DNA of 64,000 bases from Ophioderma brevispina (taxonomy: Eukaryota > Echinodermata > Ophiuroidea > Amphilepidida > Ophiodermatidae): NCBI GenBank assembly GCA_023653785.1, contig JAMKCH010035364.1, positions 124,001 through 188,000 on the forward strand, written 5' to 3'. A program made the position numbers and the translations under genes. A model generated the notes under the pieces. It did not search any database. It had not been told where the DNA came from and saw only the letters and a list, made by a program, of their open reading frames with translations. Positions 10,614 through 23,655 of this stretch are shown here, in pieces. Every line of letters starts with the position of its first letter. The stretch's first letter is position 1.

Positions 10614-11751
10614 TAGTTGCTTTCATGTGAGAGTGTATATTGAACTCTGCTCAAATATAATGTTCCAAGATAAACATAGGCTTTTTCAAATAAATCCTCA
10701 CAATAAAAACGGCAATATGTGCATGAATGCTTTCACTTTGGAATATCATATCTCATAATGGATGGATGAATGGAAAAATGGATTGATGGTGGATGGATCG
10801 ATGGATGTGTGGGTTGCGACATATAGTTGGTAAGGATTACATGGAGTCTTTTGGCAAGGTTAATTACGTGACAATGCCAAAACAAAACACATAAACACAA
10901 ACCGCAGGAGAATGGTATCACCTCGGAGGACGATGGCTAAAACATCCAATGTAGTGGTAAACACCTCTGGTGATACGTATCTCTCTGGTCTTGTCTTAAA
11001 TTAAGTGAACTGCAAATTGCACTTTGAAGGCCTCTATAGCTTGTCTGCGAAGGTCGTTGTGTAAATAGTCTGGGAAAAGCAGTTGCTTAACGATGTATAG
11101 TACATTTCAATGCATTAGTAATAGTGGATTGGATTTCCTTAATGTGGTGCATTGTATGCATTTGTCACACTGTCTGGACAAAACCAAGTCATTTGACCCA
11201 TAACTTGTATCTGTGAGTAGCTGAAAGGGTAAGATGTGAGAGATTAACGAACGTGAACGCTTTTAATATACCCAAAATGAGCGCCATTTGAAACATTCTA
11301 TAGGACAACGTGTACATTCGACCACCTTGCTTGATTTGAATCACCCGATTGATTGCAGTCACATGGAATAGGGTGCCCATAGACCCCGCCGCTTTAAAAA
11401 TACGCTGATGAGAGAATGGTGTATTTAATGGTTTTTGTCCATTTTAACGCGCTGAACAGAAATAGAATTAAATTTGCACAATGGTTCTAGAACATCTACT
11501 CTCGGGAATAACATGTATAACATGTATAACATATTACCCCTATGTTGTGTGCAAAGGTCATTTCCCATAACCTTCGTCTACCTATGGGGTAGGGGTGGTT
11601 ACAACACCTTCTATTAATTTGTTTATTTATTGCGCCTTATTAAAACCCTCTAATGATTAAGCAATGATTGTCGATTGACATTTTACGGCCCTTTTATATT
11701 AAAAGAAATACCCTTTGGGAGGTAAGTAAGATGTTGGAAAGTCACATATAA

Positions 11752-11913
11752 TATAAAATATGGTATTTACACAACATATTTCAGAAGCTTAGTCCTCCTC
11801 ATTGCCCCCATCACGGCAGCTCTATAATATAATATAATAATAAAATATGGTATTTACACAACAAATTTCAGAAGCTTAGTCCTCCTCATTGTCCCCATCA
11901 CGGCAGCTCTATA
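11752..11913 (+). repeat. Tandem duplication, two units, period 87 bp
   Basis: ATGGTATTTACACAACA followed by TTTCAGAAGCTTAGTCCTCC and the CATCACGGCAGCTCTAT block occurs twice, starting at 11759 and 11846, nearly identical, separated by an (ATA)-rich spacer. A recent local duplication. Confidence 0.9.
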
Positions 11914-14900
11914 TGTGTGTGAAACAGCATTACCAATCATATGCCTGTTTTATCTTTGAATATCTACAAGGCAAAAGAGGAGGGCGCCATCTGGTAATCA
12001 GTTAATCGCGTTTTAGTCTATTTAGCAAGACCGATGTTAACGAACTATTTTATACATTTTCGTCGTGGTTATTTAGTAAAAAAATCTAAACGAAAGTCTC
12101 ACATGTCATTGGAGAGGGCAATTTCTGAAGATATAAATAAAAAAGAACAAGATTATATTTTTAATTTTGCACATGTCAATCCCAAGTTATACTCATTTAA
12201 ATAAAATCACCTTTTCTCTGACTGTACACATCTGGGTAACTTGCATCAGTTTGCAATTGTTATTGTCAAAATGAAAGTTTGGCTTTTTATACTGAAGAAC
12301 CATAAATTAAACAATAATTAAGTTCATCTTTCTATTTAACAAGCAACACAATATAAATATTTTTCATTGCAAACTGTTTCTGCAATTATATTTGTCAATA
12401 ATAGTGAGAAGACACGAAACATCTTCTCCTATATATATTTGTTTATGGGAAAGAGGGTTGAGGGCATTTAACCCAGTTCAAACTCCTTGTCTTGAAGAAC
12501 CATGTCTAATCTACTTTTCTCACAATTTTTTTTTTATTCGCGTCTGTATTAGTCCATGATTACGGATTCATTGATAACTAATATAAATAACATTGAGTTA
12601 TAGATTTATAAGTTTTTTCGAATGGTTCTCTAGACAGTGTCTGCTGATTCTGAATCCGATGGGTGCCAGACGAGAGACGATGAGCATTTTTGTACGAAAA
12701 AAAAATCAAAATGGCCCCACCCGAGGCCTCCAAAGCCACACAACATTCATCTGTATCAATCAAAATTTGTTAATTTGTAGCGTGTCTCATTAAAAAGTCA
12801 TTATTTCATGTGACCATTTAACATTGGATCTGTAACCACGTAATCAATGCATTCACTACACGGTCAATACAATGCGGTTGATCTCGCTCTACTTTTGTTT
12901 GCAGTTTGGTAATTTGTATCTATCCTGGCGTTTTGACAGTCAGAAAATAATCAAACCATAAGAATTATATTTAAAATTTCATTATAACCCTTCATTGTAG
13001 ATCGCTGTAATTGATAAATGTATTTAACAATCACTGGTGCCAATGTTGGTGAATATCCCCTTAAAGGTCAACAGATCAGGTACATGTAACAGAGTAAACC
13101 GATAAAGTAAGATTGCCAAATGGATAGTATACTTCCCGGGATCAACTAGAGAAAGATGATTGCATGAGGACATTGGTTACGCCTTATCGGCGACAAGTAT
13201 AGTAAACTGATTTGCACAGTTTTATTGTTATATACAGACTGCCCCCCCCAAAAAATATACACAATCAAAGATTAATTTTTTGCCCCAATAATTTAAGTTC
13301 AGCTCAACTGGAGTTTGACTGATTCTTTTAGGAGGTGTTCCAGCTTCATGAGATTTTTAAGTTGGTGTTGTAATTTGGGGGTCTGGTTCAGGAGTTATGG
13401 CTAATTATCTGAGACAGTTGAAAAACCTTTGGAACCATTGTTCAGCTATCATCCTGATATCAACAAAGTATGCCTTCAAGAATTCTTTATTGTAAATAAA
13501 TAAAAAGTGGTATAAAGTGCTGGCTTCTGTGATATAACAAATTTATAATAACTTTATAATGTCGCTAATTGCTAATAAATACAATGTAGGCATTGTGGAA
13601 ATCCATCCCAACAGTCTTGTTGTCTCAGCTCTACTCCAGGTTTTCAGTGCAGAAGGTAGAAACATAAAAACAACCCTTGTTGAAAGTAAACTGAGACGTT
13701 TGAACACAACAAATCCTTTCCTTTATTGCTCTTTGTTGAACAATGTTTTCCTTCATTATATTCCTCTCTGACATCTTGAGGCAGTGGGGAATAGGGGAAT
13801 GGTAAATTGTCCCATCCACATTAAGTTCGTTGTCCGACACATTTGTCCCTCAACCGACTGTGGCTGTTACGTTAGTTTTCGGGCAGCAATTCCCTAAATT
13901 TCCTTGAATTTCTGATTGTTTCCCCCTGAGATGAGTCCACCCCTCATATTCAACAACAACTTTATCACAGCACCTTAATAGATGACTCTTCTTGTCTTTT
14001 TAATCTTGCCCCTTTTAATCCATTAAAAAATGTCTCTGAAACTATTTTCAATATTTTTCCTTGGAATTGGAAGTGCATAATAGTCGAGTCGAATTTTGAT
14101 CACTTATTCGCACTTCGGTTATAAAAATGACTATACAATTGTTTTGTGGGCCTATAATATGCACACTCTCTAACCACCACTACAGTTCCGGCCCTATATG
14201 TAAAGTGAATGATACAACAAATGGTGTCTGCCCCCAGCCGCCTCCCAGGGATCTACAGGGTCGTTTCTAACGCCCCTCATGAGATAATCTAAACTCTACT
14301 CGCGGCGCGCGGTGGGCACAGTTTTCCACGTACGATTATTATTATTATTATATTATATTATGATTTTATATAGTTTCAAATAAAGGGTGTCTAAATAAAA
14401 GCGCTCCAAAAAGGTCTGTTTTGGGAGGAATCATTTTTTTTTTTTTTGTTGGTTTCAATTCGCGATAGCATTTGCCAAACCGTAAATATGCACCATTTTC
14501 CGCAAGATAGGAAAATCAATTTTTGTTCACTTTATTTACATTTTTTCAATTGTAGGGGTAATGTTTGGAGGAAGGGAATGGTAAACAGTTGAACAGAACT
14601 TAAGTTTTCTCATCATTCTGAGACATATGGACTTCATTTTTCAGAGAAGCAAAAAAAAATTTTACAGACGTTACACATATTAATGTAATTTTTTGCAATT
14701 ACATTCTGTTTAGGTGCAAGGATGCCGCACAGATATATTCAATTTATATCAATCCAAACTATGGAAAGATGTACTTACTATTATGATTTATGACTAGATA
14801 GCATTAACTAGAGATATTTTGATATTTGATATTAAAGTAATCTAAATATTTTATCAAGATAAATGTTTGTTTATAAACTGTTATGATTTGTTTGGAGTCT

Positions 14901-17039
14901 GTTGTCCTTTACATATGCAAGATTGCCGCGATGAATATCCATTTCGGTTATTGTCTTTAACGGGCTTCATTTCAACCATTTTACACCCGATCTGCAAGCT
15001 GTTTTCGGTTTTTAAAGCTATGAACAGCAGATTTATCCATGTTTGTAAATATTAAATAAATATTTAAATTAAGGTGGTTTATTTTTTGGGAGACCCTGTA
15101 TAGATAAAACAATTAATCTGACAGCATGAATAGCCAGCCAATTAGGATTCAGGCATCACATAAAAAAAAAAAAACAAAAAAAAAGAGTGTCAACTTTTTA
15201 TACCAACTCTCAACGGAAGGCGATGTTTAATTAATTATTGACGGCGAAATCTAGAAATCTGGGCCCACTGTAAAAATGAGGTATTGCACCATTGAGTCCG
15301 TCCTGCACTAATTTAATCAAACATCATACAGAGCATGACTGAATCAATGGGCAATACGCTGCATTTGCGTCCCAGTTATTTATGATTGACCCAAAACAAA
15401 TTGCACAGAACCATTTTGTGTTAATATACTGTGTTCTTGGTCAAAAAATAATCTATTTAAAAGTTTACCCTACCAAAATCAACCTAGTGGAACATGTTGA
15501 AATTAGGGGGCAACATTTGTACAGGGGTAAAAATTAGAATTGGTTCGAATTGATTTAAATGATGTTAACATTTATTGGGCTACTCTTAAGGTTTAAAAAA
15601 AGGTTTTTAAAATTGCCACTTTTTTGTGCTGCCTGGTAAAAGTAAGGGGTCAGTGGAATAATCATTGGACCCCTTAACCCACCTTTAGTCTGAAAACAAG
15701 GGGTCCAAACCAGAAACAATGGGGTCCAAAAATGTGGTTCTCGAACCATGGCATAACTTCCCACCATAGCTCCACTTCATGATCAGAAGTGTACTATTAA
15801 TTCATCACTTCGATCAATGAATGGGCAGTTGAGGAGTTGCATCTCTTAGTTTAATTCACCTTCAAACATCCAAAAAGGCACTATCTCGACTTGTCACTTA
15901 ATCAGTCATCTCGCCAAATTTGACAAAAACAAAAATCAAGAGATAGAGAACTCAATGCAAACAAAACACACGGTAAGCAAAGAAAGATAGCAAAGAATGA
16001 CTAATCTTTTAATCCCAAGACAAGTTGCCATATTCACTAATATTTTGAATATTTATTTCAAAATTTTGCCCTTTCTCCCTTTGTCATCCAAGTTCCTACA
16101 TTTTTGAGGGCAGCATAAGGTTTCACACAGGCTTGTCATGTCTGCCATTCTCATCTTTAAAGTGTAAGCCTAGCCAGGGAAAATACATCGCGAGAAAAAT
16201 AGTTTTTTACTCTGACAAAATTATTCAAAATGCCCACTAATCAACAGAAAAACACATTCGGGCGGTACTAACAATTACAGGGATTTGCATTTTTGAAAGT
16301 TTCAAGGGTGAAATTCTTGAAGAAAGTTTTGCGTCACCCATCACTAATATGTCCGGTCGGCCAGACTCCCTAGCATGCCAGACTGGACAGACTCCTTAGT
16401 ATGTCCCTAAATGTGTTTCAGAATGGTTTGTTGTTTGCCAGAGTGGTTTAAGCTGTATTTTATTGAACTTTATGGTCATTTACTGATTTTTGATTGGCTA
16501 ACCCAGTTCATCGGCAACTTCAAAGGGCAGTTTATGAATGAAGAACTTGTGATGGATTTCTGACATGTGGCGGCAAAGAAACCAGCTGAGACAAACTTGC
16601 GCTTTTGTGAATCATTACACATTTTTAATCTCCAGTAAGAAGTTTGGAGGTGTTCAATTCCCACATAGTAACACTGACGTGTGGGTTGCCTGCGTCCAGT
16701 TGAAATTTGTTTGGACCCAAACCCCCTCCGATTGTGAAACTCAGTGCGTCCATAATTAGCTCATTTTCCCAAATCGGCGTCCTGGACGAGAAACGCAGAA
16801 AATACGCGACCCTGCAATGTGAGTCAAGAAAGTCGTTATCTGCATTATCAATTCATGATTTAACAGGAGAAGCATTTTATCTGGGGGTTTCATTCTTTTG
16901 TGACTTTTCAAATGAAAATAATTCTACACACGATAAAAAATTATTTTTTTTAAATATCTTACAACTATTTCATCTCCCCACTGTAAGTCAAAACTAATTA
17001 GAAGTCATTGGTTACTTAAATGGCGTACTACCCAACATG

Positions 17040-17650
17040 ATTTCGCCGTGTCAGTCAACAGAAGGTCATATCCCCAGTTACGACAAAGTTTGTTTCGCAT
17101 ACGACACAAAAGGAAAATCAAATTTTGAGTGGTCAACACAGTCGTATCCACCTAATTAGCCTAATTAAGGCTAATACCTCTGCAATAAAAGGAGCATTAT
17201 CTTGAAATGTATGTTAAATTATGCGTATTCATTTACTTTTGTCAAATAATTAGTACGGGGCGTATATTGATTGGAACAGGGTCGTACTAACCTTTTTTGA
17301 TATGTTTTCACAAGGGTTTCTTGTGTCCAAAAATTTAGGCATAATTATCATAAATTTGTAAAAATGAAATTGTTCGTTTCACAAAATATTTTTGGGAGAT
17401 TTTTTTACTTATACGCCTTTATAAAAGCCATCGCTTTAACAAGAAATAAAATGTCGTATCTACATACTGTTTTCCCTGTCGTGCAACAAATTCGTATTAC
17501 CAGTTACGACCTTTGTTGCACTCACGAATTCCAACTTTTGAGTGCAACAAAGTCATATCTACACCTAAATAGGCCTATTCAATTTTCGCTTAATCACTCT
17601 GGAATAAATTTAGACTGTCACCTGAAATGTGTAATACCAATAGCGTAATA
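17040..17650 (+). repeat. Diverged direct duplication
   Basis: 17070-17240 and 17500-17655 share an order of motifs: AGTTACGAC, a CAAATTTTGAGTG / CAACTTTTGAGTG block, a GTCGTATCCACCTAA / GTCATATCTACACCTAA block, then TCTGCAATAAA / TCTGGAATAAA and TGAAATGTRT. The copies are clearly diverged. Function unknown; non-coding. Confidence 0.5.
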
Positions 17651-17749
17651 ATCTCCTTTTGCATATTATATAAATAACTCAATTTCGCCAAAAATGTCAG
17701 TTGGCGACTTGTTGCACTCACATGACGAAGGTGCTATTTTGCCCTATCT

Positions 17750-18345
17750 GTGAGTTTAATACACCTGGCACAAAAAGTATCTCGGCATGTTTTTTCGTTC
17801 AGTACTGTGCCACATTCCTACCCATGTTTGAAAGTTTTCGAAATATTATCTTTTTATTGTTTAGGTCTTGCTCTTTCATATCATACCCTGGCTGTAAAGA
17901 GGAGCGGGCGGCCGGAAATGGCTGAGATAGAACGCCCGAAAGAGGCAAACCCCCAAACCAAAAGTTTGCGTTTTGGGATTTTTCATGGCAATTGCAGTGT
18001 ACTGGGACACGAACACGCGGACCGCACCATCAATATTGCAAGTAGGCTTCCTCGCTCCTTCCAGTCGGAAAACCTCTTTGTGTAAAAATCAAAACAGACA
18101 GGTGACCATTGCAAATCCAAAACTGCAACTTTTGGTTTGGACTGGTTTGCGTCTTTCGGCACTCTATCTCAGCCACTTGTGCACGCTTTTTTACAAGCGA
18201 GGTGGTTAAATGAAAGAGCAAGACCTAGGCAACAAATGTAATATTTCGAAAACTTTCAAAATGGCCTGATTTTGGCAAAGTCCTGAGCGAAATCTGCGAA
18301 AACTTTTGTGCCAGGTGTAGTTTCAGTACAAGTAGGCCATAACAT
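17750..18345. mobile_element. Fold-back element with arms of about 280 bp
   Basis: The two halves are imperfect reverse complements about a centre near 18040. Shared blocks include ACACCTGGCACAAAA, GAAAGTTTTCGAAATATTA, TAGGTCTTGCTCTTTCAT, GGCTGAGATAGA and CCAAACCAAAAGTTTGC. There is almost no unique centre. It has no ORF with domain character. The superfamily is unknown because no clear target duplication could be read. Confidence 0.8.
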
Positions 18346-19269
18346 TTCAAGGTCATCTGGGTAAAATTCATAGAATGGTCCGATTATGACCGGACTGTTT
18401 GAGTAAATTGTTCAATTTGTCTCACTTGATAAGTAAATTAAATAGCATTCTTTGTTTAAAAAACGTTCTATATAAGAATTACAGAGCTATAGCTAGTGAC
18501 CTCCCATAGACTCTGTACCCAGTCAGTTTTGTCGTTTCCAATTATGGCAACGAATATCATAGATGCTGCAACCAGTATATTTTCGGCTCCTGACCATTAG
18601 ATGAAGAACATTTGACAACCATTTTTATAACGGAACGATACATCTGAAAATTTACCCCCCATTGTGACCTTGACCCTATTTTGACTTTTGACTCATAACT
18701 TTTGAACTCAACCTGCAGATAGGGCAAAATAACCTTTTTAAATCCTTGACATGTGACGAACAATTTGGGATACTTTTTGGTTTTGACGCTTTTTTTCGCT
18801 TTTTCATGTTTTGACCCCTGAATAAACCATTAAAAACTATATGTTCCCCACACTCCTTTGATTTTGGTAAACTGTTGTTTTTTAAAGGTTTTCTCGATAC
18901 ACAATGCTGGAGAAAATAACACTATTCTTTTGCATAGGTTTGTTGTTAAGATTCAATTTATTCCTACTTTGACTGTTGTCTATTGGGGCTTTGGATGTCA
19001 TATGTTGAACGTCTAAACCCTAAAGTTGGCGGGGATAACAGTATAATAGCTGGCATCTTTTCATCTGCATGGACATTAACAATTGCTCTGCAGTTCTAAA
19101 TAACAAAAGGGGAATCTGAAAGTGCTTTGTCGCTGAAACCAGGTGGATTGAATCATAAAACGCATATTACATTGAGTCAATGTAGCATAGTTGTTTTCCT
19201 GTGATCAGTGATATTCAGAAAGGAAATTGAGATGGCATTTAGTCACTTTCATGAAAGGTGCAACCAGGC

Positions 19270-19665
19270 GCGTTACAGACCTGAGCCTTCGGAGGGGCAA
19301 GACTCAAAGAGTTTCCCCATTTTTTTCGGCTCGCTCGCTCGCCCGGGTAGACCCATATTTTTTTTCTAACGGTTCGAAATTCTGAAGAACGGGGGGGGGG
19401 GGGGGGGGGGGAGCTAAGCCACTTCGACATGAGCACCCACACAACACATATTTTTCTCCTTCCCCTTCCGGAATCTCTTCTCCTTCCCCTTTTCTCTCTC
19501 TTTGCACCTTCTCCTTCCCTTTCTTCTCTTTCTCCTTTCTTCCCCTGCTTCTCCCCTTCTTTTCGTCCCCATTTTAGCTTCTCCGTCCCATTTTAGTTGT
19601 CCGAGGGGGCAGTCTGCCCCCCTGCCCCCCCCCGCCCCCCCGATGGTTAAGCCACTGTGTGCAAC
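19270..19665. repeat. GC-rich repeat related to 19933-20364
   Basis: It contains CGGCTCGC...CGGGTAGACCC (19329-19352) and a G run (19390-19411), as at 20027-20055, and C-rich right-end motifs GCTAAGCCACT (19412-19422) and GGTTAAGCCACTG (19644-19656). It seems to be a composite of two nested or adjacent copies. Open frames here are proline- or serine-rich artefacts of low complexity. Confidence 0.5.
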
Positions 19666-19932
19666 CTTTACTGCTTGTAAAACAATGCTATACCCATAAA
19701 TAAAAGAGGGGGGAAAAAAAATATTATTTATTTTTTAGTGAAAAATGGATTCCATCTGCGAAGTATGTAATCAAAATGAAACAATTTTATCTTGATCCCA
19801 TGGCCAATATCCAATATAGCTGGAAATGGCACTTATTAGGCGGCGAAAACTCCAATCACTAATATTTGTAGAATATGTGTCTATTTGGTTGGTAACGTTA
19901 GGAGTCCATTGGCGATATTTGATAGGACGACT

Positions 19933-20364
19933 CAGTGGCGTACCATTTTTTTTTTCAGCTGGGGTAGGGGGGGGGAGGCACATAGATTTTCAGGGGGGGC
20001 AAGGCATCAGGGGCGCCCAAATTTTCCGGCTCGCTACGTGGAACGGGTAGACCCATTTTATTCACAGTCGGGTTCAAATCTGAAGAGCGGGTGGGGAGGG
20101 GGGAAAGGAAACTATGTATGTCACCTGTGTGCGTTAATAAGGCCCTTTTTTCATCTACAATGCGTCCGGAACTTATGCGTCCCTAAATCCACCCTTTAAT
20201 ATTACAATTTGTGTATAGTATAATTAGTATAGGCCCTATGTTGTTTTATATGTAAATTGACACCACGTGTCTGTGCAGAAAATCACTAATTTTCAGGGGG
20301 GCGGGCAAATTTCCCGGGGGGGGGGCAGCGCCCCACTGCCACCCCCCCCTCGGTTACGCCACTG
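19933..20364. mobile_element. Inverted-repeat element with CAGTGGCGTA ends
   Basis: Starts CAGTGGCGTACC and ends GGTTACGCCACTG, with G-rich and C-rich subterminal runs in inverted order. The flanking 8-mers (GGACGACT, CAGAAGAC) do not match, so a hAT assignment rests only on the CAGTGG start. About 430 bases, non-coding. Confidence 0.6.
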
Positions 20365-20464
20365 CAGAAGACCTCCATGACATTGATAGCCTTACTCTGC
20401 AGTTTATTCCGTACAAGTCCAATGAATGCATCGGGTCACTAGTGACCCAGGGGTCGCTAATTGT

Positions 20465-21420
20465 CACAACACTCATAAGGCTTCAACCTACAGAAACGGC
20501 CAATTTTTGCTACTTAATCAATTCTTATCCTTGTTTAGCGGTTATTATGAAAATATGTATTTTTTGTACATATGGTGAAAACAAGAAAGAAAAACGGTGA
20601 GACAATAACCAAACAATACTATTTCCCTAAAAAACGATGCAAAACCTGATGTCCACGGTAGCAAAATGCAGAGAAACATGTACATTGTATTTCCTTATGG
20701 ATTGATTCATGTGTAATGCCTTAAAAGGCACCTGAACATGCAATCAACTTGTTCTTCAGATGAAGTGACCTAAAATCCCTCCACACGTCTCCTTTTGTTA
20801 CATCACCCCGTTAACGCAAATATGAATTTGGTTAATTTAACAAGACATTTCAAATAATGGTGGCGTCGTGTGGCTCCTACAAGGCATGTTCTACTGAACG
20901 ATCTTGGGTTAAAGGACAATCGTTCATCGTGAATGGGTAAAAGCTTTCCCTCATGTAGTGGTTCTAGCAAGGGTGGCAATCAAGGGGAGCAAAGAAACAA
21001 TTTATGGAACATGGCGAGGACTCTAAAAAGGGCAAGGAGGAGATAGATATGATCGTCAACGAATAGGACACTCAGCCGCAAAATAATGCTGCAGTACGTA
21101 GAGAACTGAACAACAAACTCTAGAACCAGCAGGACCTTGGAATTTGAGATTATTATTGACCAGAAGGGTCTTAAAACATTTTTATGTGGGGAAAAAAATT
21201 TCATCCATGAGGTATCCTTTGCTAGTGCTAGCCGTGGACAAGTAGGTTTGCATCATTATTAGGGAAATAGTAATTGTTTGGTGTTTTTTCTCCGTTTTCT
21301 TTCTCGTTTTCACCAAATGTTAATAAAAGTACATATTTAATAATATTAAGATAAAGCAAGATAAGATTGGTAAGAAGAAAATTTGCCGTTTCTGGAGGTG
21401 TAACGTTCTTTGAGACACCC
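20465..21420. mobile_element. Mariner-type MITE with long inverted arms
   Basis: The right end is CAAAGAACGTTACACCTCC reversed, leading to TTGAGACACCCTG next to TA at about 21421. The arms (about 20490-20680 and 21225-21400) share CAGAAACGGC, ATGGTGAAAAC, GAAAGAAAA, ACCAAACAAT, TATTTCCCTAA and TGTCCACGG. The left terminal bases are lost. Another copy of the family, interrupted by a LINE, spans 36698-39988. Confidence 0.75.
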
Positions 21421-23385
21421 TGTACAGGTGAATGGAAGTACTGACGAAAATGACTGACATTGAAGCTATATCGGACAATTGGCACACATTTCAAATGATG
21501 GAGTAGTTCAAAAGTTTGACCTGTGTTAAACTTAAATTGGCCCTATTGAAAAAAAGGGACACAACAATTTGAGACCACTAACTTACCTTGCATTGAATAT
21601 AGAGGGTCCAAATTAACTACCAAGGGTTAGATGTAGTGGGAACATGAACGATGGTGTTTGATCCAGGCTCGTGTTTACGCTCTATTACACTGCTTAAGAA
21701 AGCAAACATGTAAGTCAACATAATGTTCAAGCACGATATAATCTTTTATAAAGGTCCATGGTCGATCGTATAGCCTCGTCCCCAGAAGCCCATATTTTAC
21801 CGGAAGTGGTCAACATTTTGGTATCAGAATAAAGCTACTTATTTTGCTATTGACCCATGTGAAATCTTAGAGCCAAAGGATGTTGGTTTAGGATGTTATG
21901 AGCGAAATGTACCTCAATTTTGTCGACCAATATTAATTTTACCCAGTACTATATGGGGCTTACAAATCAAGTTTTTGGCTCTCGCATCAAAACGGATTGA
22001 AATATCGGCGCGAACCTTTACAGATGTGGTTTTGGAGTAAAGGCCAATTATCAAGATGAAAAACTTCATATATATTCTTAAACGGGGCCATCCCCCTTTT
22101 AAATAGTCAGTGTAACTCGGTATTGTTTGCGGCTGTAATAGGCCTACCAAGAATAACCCTTGTATACAGAAGGGGTACCACGTCAGGAAAGAGGAAGAAT
22201 GTACATTGTCAGAATTGAAATATCCCAAATAATATAATGCATTTAAAATAATTGGTTAAGCCAAAAAAAGAACCTATTTTATCACAATCTATAATATATT
22301 GAAATCTTCACAAGGTTTTTTGTTTATTTTACCTCGAAGGAAAAACTGTGAATTTTGACATTTAAGGAAATGGTTTGCAATTTTAATGTTCACCAGTTTA
22401 TATCTCATCTGTCCTTTAAAGGACGTCATCAAGGTGATCAGATAATGGACAAAAGTCTGATTGTTGCAATTATAAGAATTTTCAACATGCTGGTATACTC
22501 TCTTTGCAAGTCCACTGTTGTCCATGTGAATTCTCTTCTCCTTAAGAAGTCGCGAATGAAAGTAATTCACATTAATGTTCGAAGTTGATAGATTTCCTAG
22601 GCTATTCCAAGTAAATATTTAATGACTAAATATGCCGTTGTCAAACAGTTCAATAGTCCGCCATCCATCAAAATCATATACAAGCAAATTGCAGACACAG
22701 TTAAAATTCATATTTTAATTGGGGAAAGCCACGGGTTCACGCCCTATGTTTCGCTGGGTTATTGACCTACATTTCACACATTATAGAGTTGCAGAAACTA
22801 TTCGTGCTGTTTTGTAAACGTATAAAAAATCTCATTATGTGATATCTACGACAAAGTAGTTTTGATGTTTAGGGAATTGTGATAAAGTTAGTACCCCCAT
22901 AATGCTGTCCTCATTTTACAAAATGACAAATTTAAATTTAAAACAGTGATTTTTCTTCTTTCTTGAAATCACGTGAAAGTACGAAAGTAGACAATGTAAT
23001 GTTTATTACAATACCACTATTTTTTTATTCATCAACGCTTATTTTTCTTTTATTACATACACATTTATTTTATTACATACGACGACGCCTTTTTTTATTA
23101 TATAACGGGCAAATAGACATAGACATTATTACAGGATAATTTTTTCATCATAACTATCACCTTGACAAGGGCACCACATATATCTTTGGGGCCGTGATTG
23201 ATGGCATGAATACCAGCAAATTTATTATTAAATATGAATTTACACTATTTAGTAATTTGGTAAGGTAATGGCAGTCTGGGTGCATCTTCGAACTGCCTGT
23301 AAATTACCGTAATTTGTATCATAATGAAAAACATTTATATATATGAAGCTCGGAGAACTGGCGAGCACAGAAGCTAAATAAAGAC
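21421..23385. other. Non-coding stretch, nothing recognised
   Basis: The open frames at 21914-22228 and 22289-22588 carry no recognised domain and overlap on opposite strands. AT-rich with (TTTTATTACATA)-like tracts at 23045-23095. Confidence 0.4.
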
Positions 23386-23465
23386 GAAAAATACCCGGGC
23401 TCGAACCCGGAGCCTCTCGCTTTCTAGGCGTGAGAATACCACTGGGCCACAGAGGACTGTGTTAA
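23386..23465 (-). mobile_element. tRNA-derived SINE head
   Basis: On the minus strand, box A TGGCCCAGTGG and box B GGTTCGAGCCC are separated by a tRNA-like distance, with a CCGGG/CCCGG T-stem around box B. The 5' acceptor-like TCCTCTG has no complement after the T-arm, so this is not a functional tRNA gene. The closest tRNA type is not certain. Confidence 0.6.
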
Positions 23466-23620
23466 TGTGGATACGTGAACGAGCACTAATGTATTGCAGT
23501 CTTTAATTTTCAGAGTTTTCAAAGCGCCGTACTTATATTTGGCGTATTAACATTTGAATCAATCATAAGGCCCCTCCCTCCCCTCTATAAATACAATTGC
23601 AACGCTGCAGAATGAAATGC

Positions 23621-23655
<35 letters not shown>

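Larger units (their letters stand above)
10614..17740. other. Long non-coding stretch, few recognisable features
   Basis: No gene is supported. Local features: an 87-bp-period tandem duplication (11752-11913); (TTA)n at about 14336-14360; a possible right-hand mariner-type terminus (GGGAGACCCTGTATAG) at 15099-15114 without a clear left partner; an A-run at 15162-15184; and a diverged direct duplication at 17040-17240 and 17470-17650. Open frames here are short and show no domain signatures. Confidence 0.5.

Noticed and set aside
21914..22588. Overlapping open frames on both strands of about 90-104 codons
   Set aside because: No domain or motif recognised; opposite-strand overlap suggests chance.
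23386..23465. Functional tRNA gene
   Set aside because: Boxes A and B are present, but no acceptor stem can be paired, so a SINE is the better call.
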